Assembly: GCA_025449435.1 (NCBI GenBank)
Contig: JANWJO010000240.1
Location: forward strand, 1 to 5,982
DNA length: 5,982 nt
Direction of reading: 5' to 3'
Source of the DNA: Chloroflexota bacterium
Lineage (GTDB): Bacteria > Chloroflexota > UBA4733
A program made the position numbers and the translations under genes. The notes below the pieces were generated by a model. It did no database searches. It was not told where the DNA came from and saw nothing but the letters and a program-made list of their open reading frames with translations. Within the stretch, counting starts at the first letter, position 1; every line of letters begins with the position of its first letter. Of the stretch, positions 1 to 5,920 are shown piece after piece.

Positions 1-1203
1 CACCGCGGCATGCAAGCCGATGAACTGGCGCGCGATCCGTATGCCCGTCAGATTTTCCTGGAGAGTGATGTGGTGCGGCAAGATACGGTCCACGTCCTCA
101 AGCAACCGGAGCTGGCTGCTACCTTGCGCCAGATCGCCGAGCACGGACCCCAATGGCTGTATGGCGGCCCTTTGGGTCAGCGCATCGCCGCGGTGAGCCA
201 GGCGAGCGACGGCCTGTTGAGCGAAGCCGACTTCGCCCACTACGAGGTGAGCGTACAACAATCCGGTGTGCTGGGCTCCTATCGAGGTATCGACGTTATT
301 GGCCGCCGGGCGGGCACCGGTGCTCCCAACCTGGTCCAGTTGCTCCAACTGCTCGACCACTTCGACCTGGCCTCGCTCGGGCACTTGAGCAGTGACTATC
401 TGCACGTGTATTTGGAGGCGGCGCGGCGCGTGCAGGCCGACCGCTTGACCTACATGGCCGATCCCGAGCGGCAGCGCGTGCCGCTGGCTGGGTTGCTGTC
501 GCGTGACTACGCCGCGCAGCGAGCTGCCAGTATCGACGTCGCGGGCGCAGCAAGCTTGGTGGGGCCCGGCGATCCGTGGGCATTCGATGCGATGCCCGCC
601 ACGACGCGGCCCACTCCGGCAGCCGTAGAGGGCGGCGGCAGCACCACGGCGTTGGTGGCCGTGGACGGCAACGGGGTGGCCGTGTCGATCACCCAAACGC
701 TGATGTCGGCCTGGGGCGCGTGCGTGGTGGCTGGCGACACCGGCATCCTTCTCAACAATGGCATGTTGTGGTTTGACCCTGAGCCCGGCCACGCCAACTC
801 TATCGCCGGTGGGCAACGGGCTCTCAACAATATGTGTCCGGTGGTGCTGCGCCGCCGGACGGGAATCGGCCCGCGCACGCTGCTGACCGAATCGGCGTCA
901 GGCGGACGCCGCATTCTACACGCTCTGGCCCAGGTGATCATCGGCGTTGTCGATTTCGGCATGGACCCCCAAGCGGCGATTGCCGCTCCGCGTGTCGACG
1001 CCAGCACTCCGGTGGCTACGCTCGATCCACGCATCGGCGACAGTGTGCTCGATGCACTGCGTCAGCGTGGCCATCAGTTCACCGTCGTGCCCGATGGCCT
1101 GTATCCACGACCCTACGCCAGCCCAGTGGCCATCGCGGTACACGGTGAAGAACTCCTGGGCGGCGTCGACGTGTACCATCCGGCGGTCGCCGTCGGGTTG
1201 TAG
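1..1203 (+). CDS. Gamma-glutamyltransferase-like Ntn-hydrolase (5' partial)
   Basis: The reading frame is open at the left edge, so the ATG at 10 is probably internal; 400 codons are visible. Family members are usually 520-580 residues, so roughly 150 N-terminal residues are missing. These proenzymes cleave themselves at a Thr that becomes the N-terminal nucleophile of the small subunit. Here the GGGSTTALVAVD block puts that Thr at the codon at 643, leaving a small subunit of 186 residues, the normal size. Other family landmarks are TGILLNN (739-759), FDPEPG (772-789) and SGGRRI with the likely oxyanion glycines (901-906). The His that usually follows the TT pair is Ala. The Ser-Ser that binds the gamma-glutamyl carboxylate in classical enzymes is Asn-Asn (826-831). 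The fold assignment is secure, but glutathione as substrate is doubtful; an acylase or other amide hydrolase is possible. Location cannot be judged without the N-terminus. Confidence 0.92.
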   Translation, partial: HRGMQADELARDPYARQIFLESDVVRQDTVHVLKQPELAATLRQIAEHGPQWLYGGPLGQRIAAVSQASDGLLSEADFAHYEVSVQQSGVLGSYRGIDVIGRRAGTGAPNLVQLLQLLDHFDLASLGHLSSDYLHVYLEAARRVQADRLTYMADPERQRVPLAGLLSRDYAAQRAASIDVAGAASLVGPGDPWAFDAMPATTRPTPAAVEGGGSTTALVAVDGNGVAVSITQTLMSAWGACVVAGDTGILLNNGMLWFDPEPGHANSIAGGQRALNNMCPVVLRRRTGIGPRTLLTESASGGRRILHALAQVIIGVVDFGMDPQAAIAAPRVDASTPVATLDPRIGDSVLDALRQRGHQFTVVPDGLYPRPYASPVAIAVHGEELLGGVDVYHPAVAVGL

Positions 1204-1280
1204 GCCAGCAGCGCTCGCGCGTTAAATGGTCTGACCCACGCGGCCCACCGAAAGGTGTGTCTTCCTTCCAGTGGAGGTGA

Positions 1281-1298
1281 CGTGCGGTATGCTATATG
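1281..1298 (+). promoter_or_regulatory. Possible -10 region upstream of the lipoprotein gene
   Basis: In the 147-bp gap between the GGT-like gene and the lipoprotein start, the most AT-rich spot is GGTATGCTATATG. It contains TATGCT (1288-1293) and, overlapping it, TATATG (1293-1298) preceded by TGC, an extended -10 arrangement. Each matches the sigma-70 -10 consensus at four of six positions. No convincing -35 box is seen 16-18 bp upstream, so the call is weak. Confidence 0.22.
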
Positions 1299-1350
1299 AG
1301 TAGCCGTGTTGTAGTGCGGCGTGCGTGTGGTCGCCCGTGTGAGGGTTCCG

Positions 1351-1818
1351 ATGCGCCGGGTGATGCAAACCCTATTCGCCCTGGTGGCCGTTGTGGGTTT
1401 GAGTGCTTGTGGCACATCGCTCCCGACGGTTGCCAGTGGCGGCGCCTACTCCCTTGCTTCCGACATGTCGGTACGTCTCACCGCCACGCATCCCACCGTG
1501 CGGTTGCTGTCGCTCGTTATCGAAATCACCAGCGCCGGCTCGACAACTCCTGAAGCGCTCGTTCCCAACGTGGCGGTGACGCCAGAAGGTGGGTCTGAAA
1601 CCAACGCCGACCTGAAATTCGCTGGGACCACAGCCACCATCACCATGACGCTAGAAGATGCGCAGGATGTCCAGTACGTCGACATTAGCGACGTGCGCAG
1701 CAACAAAGGCGCGCGATGGGATGTGACCCGACCCAAGACGTGGATCGGCTGCGCCTCCGACGATCAATGCCAGTTGCTCGGCCTCCCGCAGTCCAAGGTG
1801 ATCGAAGCACTCCCCTAG
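1351..1818 (+). CDS. Small lipoprotein of unknown function
   Basis: This 155-residue protein begins with a short basic stretch (MRRVMQ), a hydrophobic core at about residues 8-17 and the lipobox LSAC with Cys20 as the lipidation site. That is a type II signal peptide, so the mature protein should be anchored on the outer face of the cytoplasmic membrane. The mature part looks beta-rich, with alternating hydrophobic residues and many Thr, Val and Ser, and has two further cysteines (134 and 140) close enough to form a disulfide. I recognise no family. An in-frame GTG at 1321 would add ten residues, but the ATG at 1351 is preferred: it has GAGGG (1341-1345) five bases upstream and gives a standard lipoprotein leader. 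The gene ends 12 bp from the stop of the convergent permease gene. It may be co-transcribed with the upstream GGT-like gene, but the 147-bp gap leaves that open. Confidence 0.75.
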   Translation: MRRVMQTLFALVAVVGLSACGTSLPTVASGGAYSLASDMSVRLTATHPTVRLLSLVIEITSAGSTTPEALVPNVAVTPEGGSETNADLKFAGTTATITMTLEDAQDVQYVDISDVRSNKGARWDVTRPKTWIGCASDDQCQLLGLPQSKVIEALP

Positions 1819-1830
1819 CCACGCAGCGCT

Positions 1831-2820
1831 TTACCGAGGCGAATGTTCCCCCGAGCCGGCGGTCGCGGCTTGCGGGCTGGCCGGCGCGGTTCCCAGTGGC
1901 ACCTTCCGCAGTCTGAGCGGCTCATCTGATGGGCGGAGTGCGCCAGCTTGCGCCACCCAAGTCCCCACCACGATCACTACCACGCCTACCACGAGCAGCG
2001 GCGTCAACGGCTCCCCCAAGAAAAAGTAGGCGAGCAGCACGCCCACCGGCGGGATCAAGTTCGACAAGTTCATCGCTCGTGTGGCCGGTAGGTGCTGCAG
2101 CGCAAAACTCCAGCACACAAAGTTGATGGATGTGGCCCCGATACCCAAATACAGCAGCGCCAGCTTGGTGTTCAGCGGCGCGCTCACTATGGGTTGAAGC
2201 CCACCAGCGAAAGGTAGCCCAAGTGCGAGCACCAGCGTGCCGAAACCAGCCGCCAGCGCGGTGACCGCCAGGGCGTCGCGGCCAGGTAGGATGCGCCGCC
2301 CGTATACCGCCTGCCCAGCAATCACCACGCTACTGGTCACCGACAAGGCTACGCCGCGCCAATCCAACTGTGCAGCGCCGGCCGCGTCGGGATTGATAAC
2401 CAACAGCACACCAGCGAAGGCCACGACGGCCCCGGCAGACAGCAGCACGCGGTGCCGCGCGTGGCCGGTGATGGCGGCTGCTACGGCCAGCCACAACGGC
2501 CCCATATTGTTGAGCACCGAGTTAATCCCCGCCGGTAGCCAGCGCAGCGCGATCAGCGCCAGTAGCGAGCTCAGGCTAAAGGAGAACAACGCAAACAGAA
2601 AGATACTCTGCGGTTGGTTTCGCAGTTCTGTCAAGATGTGCTGCGGACCGGACACTGCCACACTGAGTGTCGTCAGTACGACAAACGCGATGAACGAGCG
2701 CATGAGGGCCACTTGTAGCGAGCCCGTTATGGGCACGACGCCTTTGGCCACCGGATGGAGCGAGCCCCAGCCGAGGATGGCCACCACCACGGCGAGGTAG
2801 GCGAGCGTGGTTTTCGACAA
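1831..2820 (-). CDS. EamA/DMT-superfamily permease
   Basis: This is a drug/metabolite-transporter family membrane protein of 329 residues, the usual size being about 300. About ten hydrophobic helices form two EamA repeats. The first repeat starts with the family-typical ILGWGSLHPVAKG, followed by LMRSFIAFVVL in helix 2 and the helix 3-4 region SVLNNMGPLW. The second holds QAVYGRRIL and, near its end, LSNLIPPVGVLLAYFFLGEPLTP, the classic EamA signature. A polar tail of about 35 residues follows the last helix. Members export or import small metabolites such as amino acids or nucleosides; the substrate cannot be read from sequence. I chose the TTG at 2820 because GGAG (2827-2830) lies six bases upstream. 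A GTG at 2832 would add four residues but has no good ribosome binding site. The gene is convergent with the lipoprotein gene and lies 170 bp downstream of the DUF2182 gene on the same strand, so read-through is possible. Confidence 0.92.
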   Translation of the reverse strand: MSKTTLAYLAVVVAILGWGSLHPVAKGVVPITGSLQVALMRSFIAFVVLTTLSVAVSGPQHILTELRNQPQSIFLFALFSFSLSSLLALIALRWLPAGINSVLNNMGPLWLAVAAAITGHARHRVLLSAGAVVAFAGVLLVINPDAAGAAQLDWRGVALSVTSSVVIAGQAVYGRRILPGRDALAVTALAAGFGTLVLALGLPFAGGLQPIVSAPLNTKLALLYLGIGATSINFVCWSFALQHLPATRAMNLSNLIPPVGVLLAYFFLGEPLTPLLVVGVVVIVVGTWVAQAGALRPSDEPLRLRKVPLGTAPASPQAATAGSGEHSPR

Positions 2821-2990
2821 GTGCCACTCCACCGCCGGGGGACGTCCAAGCTGCGCAGGCTACCGCGGCCACCTTCGGAGGGTAGCACACGGCGGCGGCT
2901 GGATTGAAGTCGAGCCCCACCCCCGAGCTTGCTCTTACTTTTATCCACATAATTGCGGGCTGCTTGCCTGATGGTACGAGGGGTCCGTCG

Positions 2991-3767
2991 TCACATCGTG
3001 GACGGCACGCCGATAGCGAGGAACAGCACGACGCCGTAGACGATGAGCACACCTGCTGCCACCTGGCCGATGCGCTGGCCGAGTGGCAAGGATTTTTCGG
3101 CAAAGATCAGCGCGGTGAGCACTGCCATGATGGCGATATTCATCACCCCGAGCGGGAACAGAATCAGGAACAGAAGCCAGCAACAGCCCAGGCAATAGAC
3201 GCCATGCGCGAGACCCATGCGGAAGGCACCACCATAGCCGTCACGCCAGGAACTCAGGACGAACTGCAGCGGCGAGCGGCATTTGGCGAGACACACATGC
3301 TTGAGCGGCGACAGTTGGTAGATCCCTGCCAGGATGAGGATTGCGCCGCCCGCCTGTGCTCCATACATCGTCAGCGAGGGATCGGCAGCAGCCAGCAGCT
3401 CTATCCCCATCGCCAACAAGTAGGCGGCGATGCCGGCAACGGACCAGACGAGCAGATATGCGCTGACGAACAGCCAGGTCGGCGCGAAGGGCTGGGCGCG
3501 CTGGCGTTTGCCCCGGGCGATGGTGGCGAACATTAAGATCATCGGCGCCGCTGCAGGAAACATCATTGCCACCATCATGAGTATCCAGATGGCGAGGAAG
3601 AGTGGCGCGGCCATCCCCATCGTCAGACCGCTCGCGCCCATTGCCATCGCGTCGCCCATGGCAGCCTGCCGCAGCAGCAGTGCCCAGGCGCCGGCGGCCA
3701 AGAGCAGCAGCGCTCCAAGGATGAGGTTGCGCTGCCGCGGGAGCAGCGCGGTGTCTACGGCTGCCAC
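2991..3767 (-). CDS. DUF2182 family predicted metal-binding membrane protein
   Basis: This 258-residue polytopic membrane protein has about six to seven hydrophobic segments. It carries the hallmarks of DUF2182, a family described as predicted metal-binding membrane proteins: WILMMVAMMFPAAAPM (residues 61-76), YQLSPLKHVCLAKCRSP (150-166) and HGVYCLGCCW (188-197). His157, Cys159, Cys163, His188, Cys192, Cys195 and Cys196 are candidate metal ligands. A Met-rich stretch at 37-52 (Met37, 41, 43, 50, 52) precedes the second helix and would suit soft metals such as Cu(I). The GTG at 3767 is preferred because GGAGG (3773-3777) sits five bases upstream; a GTG at 3779 would add four residues but lacks a spaced ribosome binding site. 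It follows the DUF1326 gene on the same strand after 94 bp, a family pairing seen in many bacteria, so the two probably form an operon. The biochemical function is unknown; transport or membrane-level metal binding is inference. Confidence 0.9.
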   Translation of the reverse strand: MAAVDTALLPRQRNLILGALLLLAAGAWALLLRQAAMGDAMAMGASGLTMGMAAPLFLAIWILMMVAMMFPAAAPMILMFATIARGKRQRAQPFAPTWLFVSAYLLVWSVAGIAAYLLAMGIELLAAADPSLTMYGAQAGGAILILAGIYQLSPLKHVCLAKCRSPLQFVLSSWRDGYGGAFRMGLAHGVYCLGCCWLLFLILFPLGVMNIAIMAVLTALIFAEKSLPLGQRIGQVAAGVLIVYGVVLFLAIGVPSTM

Positions 3768-3861
3768 ACGTTCCTCCACCTCAAGGCTGCGCCGCGCCCG
3801 TCACGGGCTGGGAATGAGTTAATTGTAATCACCAGCAGATAGGTTGTGGCGACCTTCGCCT

Positions 3862-4494
3862 CTAGTTGGCAGACCAGCGGATCGCTGCGTAGTGACCGTT
3901 CTTGCCGGAGTTGTCCCAGCGCATGCCGTAGTCCTCCCAGCGGTTGCCCTCGTCGCCGACGGCCATCGCTAGACCTTGCATAGCAAACGGATGTGCGTTG
4001 TCGACCAGGATGGCACCCTCCGGACTAATGCTCGGCACCGCTTGCACGCCCACATGCATGATGCCTGGGATTTCCACAGAGCGATGCCGCCCGTCTTTGG
4101 CGAAGGTGATCGGCACCGACTTTATGCCGAGCACCGTCGAGATCAATGGCGCGAGGGCCCCCAGCGGCCCGCCGGCGGCGCCACTGAAGATGGCTTGCAA
4201 TCCCTCACGTTGCTGTTCGTCTGCGCGCTCATCCAGGTAGAGAGCAACGGAGCCGTTTCCTGCCCCCATGACCCCCGGTGTCCGCAAGACAGCCACGACG
4301 TTCAAGCCGTCGAGTGACACGTCGCCGAAACGCCCTCGCTCGACGTGAAAAGCAAACGGCACCTCACACGCTCCGGCAGTCGGCCGGGCCGTCATAGGTG
4401 CGCCCGCCGAGAAGAGGCAGGGACAAACGATGTCGCAGTTACAATTCTCGAAGTAGTCGCCTTCGATCTGCCAGTGAGGATGCATAGCGCTCAT
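3862..4494 (-). CDS. DUF1326 domain protein with CxCxxxCxC motif
   Basis: This 210-residue protein has no signal peptide or membrane segment, so it is probably cytoplasmic. It matches DUF1326 from end to end: the N-terminal GDYFENCNCDIVCPCLF has the spaced cysteines C18, C20, C24 and C26 that define the family, and the C-terminal half has conserved GIKSVPITF, HPF and WEDYGMRWDNSGKNGHY segments. Cys43 is a fifth cysteine. The paired CxC motifs suggest a metal or redox site, but no activity is established for the family. The ATG at 4494 has GGGAGG (4501-4506) six bases upstream; a second in-frame ATG at 4485 is less well placed. It is the first gene of a unit with DUF2182, with a strong promoter about 100 bp upstream. 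It is divergent from the CtaG-type gene, sharing a 279-bp intergenic region, which suggests linked regulation, though that is not shown. Confidence 0.9.
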   Translation of the reverse strand: MSAMHPHWQIEGDYFENCNCDIVCPCLFSAGAPMTARPTAGACEVPFAFHVERGRFGDVSLDGLNVVAVLRTPGVMGAGNGSVALYLDERADEQQREGLQAIFSGAAGGPLGALAPLISTVLGIKSVPITFAKDGRHRSVEIPGIMHVGVQAVPSISPEGAILVDNAHPFAMQGLAMAVGDEGNRWEDYGMRWDNSGKNGHYAAIRWSAN

Positions 4495-4575
4495 AATAGC
4501 CCTCCCGCTACCAACGCCAGTTGAGTAAGGGGTACGTCTCCACCCAACATCGCGGCGTCGTGGTCTATTGTAGTG

Positions 4576-4600
4576 CCGTGGTGCTATGTACGGTGCACGG
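4576..4600. promoter_or_regulatory. Operator-like inverted repeat over the predicted transcription start
   Basis: CCGTG (4576-4580) and CACGG (4596-4600) form an inverted repeat with a 15-base spacer, starting just downstream of the -10 box of the minus-strand promoter and covering the expected start point. The 20-base centre-to-centre spacing and the position would suit a dimeric repressor. The arms are only five bases long and chance is a real alternative. I recognise no regulator family site. Confidence 0.2.
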
Positions 4601-4602
4601 GT

Positions 4603-4630
4603 ATTATCCGGAATGCAGTCCTTTTGTCAA
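4603..4630 (-). promoter_or_regulatory. Near-consensus sigma-70-type promoter for the DUF1326-DUF2182 unit
   Basis: On the minus strand, TTGACA (4625-4630, all six consensus bases) is followed after 16 bases by GATAAT (4603-4608, five of six). A start near 4596 would give a leader of about 100 bases before the DUF1326 ATG at 4494. This is the best promoter match I found in the window. Its orientation fits DUF1326 and DUF2182, not the divergent CtaG gene. Confidence 0.7.
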
Positions 4631-4773
4631 CGCCACCTGATGAGCACCAGCGACGCCTAGGCTCCAAGTGCTAAGTGCTACGCTATACAGCCAGGCGCAC
4701 TGTCTACGAAAGCCATCTCCGAGGTATTTAGAGGGGGGCGCGGTGTCGCGTATGGGCGCGCCAGTGGGGCGTT

Positions 4774-5553
4774 GTGTTCCAGTTCCCTAGCGCCAGCATC
4801 GCCGCCATCGCCACGCTGGCTACGGTTGCCTATTGCTGGGGGTTGTGGCTCGCCTCCCGAACCGAACGGCCGTTTGCTAGTCGGGTGGGGCTCCGTCCAC
4901 TAGTGTTCGCTCTGGCCTTGTTGCTGTTTGCCGGCGCCTTTAGCCTGCCTTACGCCAGTGTATTTAGCCAGATGAGCGAGCACCTGTTGCTCGCATTCGT
5001 CGTGCCACCGCTACTCCTGCTTGGCGTGCCGCGCCCGCTGTTGCTGCCCATCTTCGAGCGCAAGTGGTTGCGCCGCCTGATGAAGTGGGCTACCAGCCCG
5101 TTGCGCGCACTCAGCCAGTTCGTTACGGTGCTGTTCATTTGGTACACGCCTCGCTTGTTCAATCTGACCCTTGCCGATGACCGCATGCGGGTATTGGCAG
5201 GTCTGTCCATCTTGGCCGTTGCGGTGCTGTTTTGGTGGCCGGTTGTCGAGCCGCTGCCAGCCTGGAATAGTGAGCTGGCCGCGATGGGGAAGTTGCTCTA
5301 CCTGTTCGCTGGGAGCATGGTGATCAAGTTCCTCGGCTTCATGCTGGCGTTCGTCCCGCGGCCCATGTACTCCTTGCCAGTGGGCGCCCACTTGTTCTGG
5401 GGATTCGACGCGCTGGCCGATCAACAAGCGGCGGGCTGGATTATGCTCCTCGCCGGCATGCTCGTCTTGCTGGCCGCCGCCACGGTTGTCATGGTTGAGG
5501 TATTTCACGAACCCAGCGCCACACCCGACCCTGTCCACCGGCGCGTGAGGTAG
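4774..5553 (+). CDS. CtaG-family cytochrome c oxidase assembly protein
   Basis: This 259-residue polytopic membrane protein has about seven hydrophobic segments and a short polar C-terminal tail. It matches the caa3-type CtaG family: SEHLLLAFVVPPLLLLGVP (residues 68-86), FIWYTPRLFNLTL (121-133), VLFWWPVVEPLP (151-162), AFVPRPMYSLP (192-202) and ADQQAAGWIM (215-224). In Bacillus the family is needed for caa3 oxidase assembly and is linked to its copper centre. Unusually, the His common in the WHxP segment is Tyr here, and the HxxEH pair expected near residues 139-143 is absent; His70 remains. The start is GTG, with GGGG (4766-4769) four bases upstream; no in-frame start lies further upstream. 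It is divergent from the DUF1326 gene. No oxidase subunit gene is in the window, so it may be an orphan member. Family confidence is high; function in oxidase assembly is inference. Confidence 0.87.
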   Translation: MFQFPSASIAAIATLATVAYCWGLWLASRTERPFASRVGLRPLVFALALLLFAGAFSLPYASVFSQMSEHLLLAFVVPPLLLLGVPRPLLLPIFERKWLRRLMKWATSPLRALSQFVTVLFIWYTPRLFNLTLADDRMRVLAGLSILAVAVLFWWPVVEPLPAWNSELAAMGKLLYLFAGSMVIKFLGFMLAFVPRPMYSLPVGAHLFWGFDALADQQAAGWIMLLAGMLVLLAAATVVMVEVFHEPSATPDPVHRRVR

Positions 5554-5621
5554 GTGGAAAATGGCGAGCGAGGCAGAACGAAGGCAGAACACAGCCAGAA
5601 CCCCACGTGCAGCGGGCACCC

Positions 5622-5639
5622 GTCCCCCCTTGGGGAGTC
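5622..5639. repeat. Degenerate copy of the palindromic repeat
   Basis: GTCCCCCCTTGGGGAGTC shares the GTCCCCCCT left arm of the two full copies downstream. It lacks the GCCA centre and has a shortened right arm (GGGGAGTC in place of GGGGGGACT). It could be a decayed member of the same family or a coincidental G/C run. Confidence 0.4.
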
Positions 5640-5687
5640 AACCTGCGTGGTGCCTGGTTGCGGGTAGGCACTCACCTCCCGGCCGCC

Positions 5688-5711
5688 AGTCCCCCCTGCC
5701 ATGGGGGGACT
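5688..5711. repeat. Palindromic repeat, copy 2 (9-bp arms)
   Basis: AGTCCCCCC (5688-5696) and GGGGGGACT (5703-5711) are perfect complements around TGCCAT. From the C at 5687 to 5711 this copy matches copy 3 at 24 of 25 positions. The CAGGGGGG at 5713-5720 is also complementary to CCCCCCTG at 5691-5698, so two hairpins compete for the same left arm. The second is followed by TTT, which gives only a weak terminator resemblance for the CtaG gene. Confidence 0.75.
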
Positions 5712-5754
5712 ACAGGGGGGTTTGGTAACCTATTCGCAGTTCGCCATCCACCTT

Positions 5755-5796
5755 CCAGCCGTCAGTCCCCCCTGCCAAGGGGGGACTGACGGCTGG
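5755..5796. repeat. Palindromic repeat, copy 3 (perfect 19-bp hairpin)
   Basis: CCAGCCGTCAGTCCCCCCT (5755-5773) is the exact reverse complement of 5778-5796, with a GCCA loop at 5774-5777. The inner 25 bases match copy 2 with one change, and the outer 10 bp of each arm are an extension unique to this copy. As RNA it would be a very stable hairpin. No T run follows it, so it is not a standard intrinsic terminator. It most resembles a dispersed REP- or MITE-like element. Confidence 0.85.
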
Positions 5797-5880
5797 GCAT
5801 GGGGTTCTGTTCCCGTTCTGCCCGCAACGGCTGCCGGTGATACTGTCGCTGCCTCGGCACGCCCTCGTCCCCCAGCCGGG

Positions 5881-5889
5881 TGGTAGCAT
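5881..5889 (+). promoter_or_regulatory. Possible extended -10 element for prmA
   Basis: TGGTAGCAT has the TGN extension followed by TAGCAT, four of six -10 consensus bases. A start near 5896 would leave a leader of about 25 bases before the prmA ATG, a sensible distance. No -35 box is evident at the expected spacing. Confidence 0.25.
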
Positions 5890-5920
5890 GCCCCGGTTCA
5901 GTCAGTGCAGGAGCGCCAGC

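Larger units (their letters stand above)
5554..5920. other. Non-coding interval with palindromic repeats
   Basis: These 367 bases between the CtaG-type gene and prmA hold no credible gene. Short open frames here run through the repeats, lack homology I recognise and have no good ribosome binding site. The interval contains three G/C-run repeat copies (about 5622-5639, 5688-5711 and 5755-5796), a possible promoter just before prmA and otherwise unremarkable sequence. I see no tRNA or clear intrinsic terminator; the only T run next to a hairpin is TTT at 5721-5723. Confidence 0.7.

Noticed and set aside
507..1034. Long minus-strand open frame across the GGT-like gene, and similar frames at 2237-2800, 2904-3536 and 5011-5619
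   Set aside because: They lie antisense to or overlap well-supported family genes, show no recognisable domain and have the compositional look of GC-rich shadow frames.
3815..3850. Possible internal promoter between DUF1326 and DUF2182 on the minus strand (TACAAT at 3822-3827, with GCCACA 17 bp upstream)
   Set aside because: The -10 matches five of six bases, but the -35 matches only three, and the gap fits a simple operon read from the strong upstream promoter. Not listed as a feature.
4565..4575. Half-site resembling a BlaI/CopY-type operator (TGTAG at 4569-4573)
   Set aside because: The matching second half at the required spacing is absent, so the resemblance is too weak to call.
4624..4652. 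Plus-strand TTGTCA (4624-4629) as a -35 box for the CtaG gene
   Set aside because: It is mostly the reverse complement of the minus-strand TTGACA, and no -10-like hexamer lies 16-18 bp downstream.
4666..4679. Tandem 7-bp repeat AAGTGCTAAGTGCT upstream of the CtaG gene
   Set aside because: Only two short copies; this can occur by chance and matches no known operator.
5755..5796. Intrinsic terminator for the CtaG gene
   Set aside because: The hairpin is strong, but GCATGGGG follows it rather than a T run, and it lies about 200 bp after the stop codon.
5607..5886. Short plus-strand frames in the prmA upstream region
   Set aside because: They run through the palindromic repeats, are rich in repeat-encoded Pro and Gly and lack a ribosome binding site or homology.
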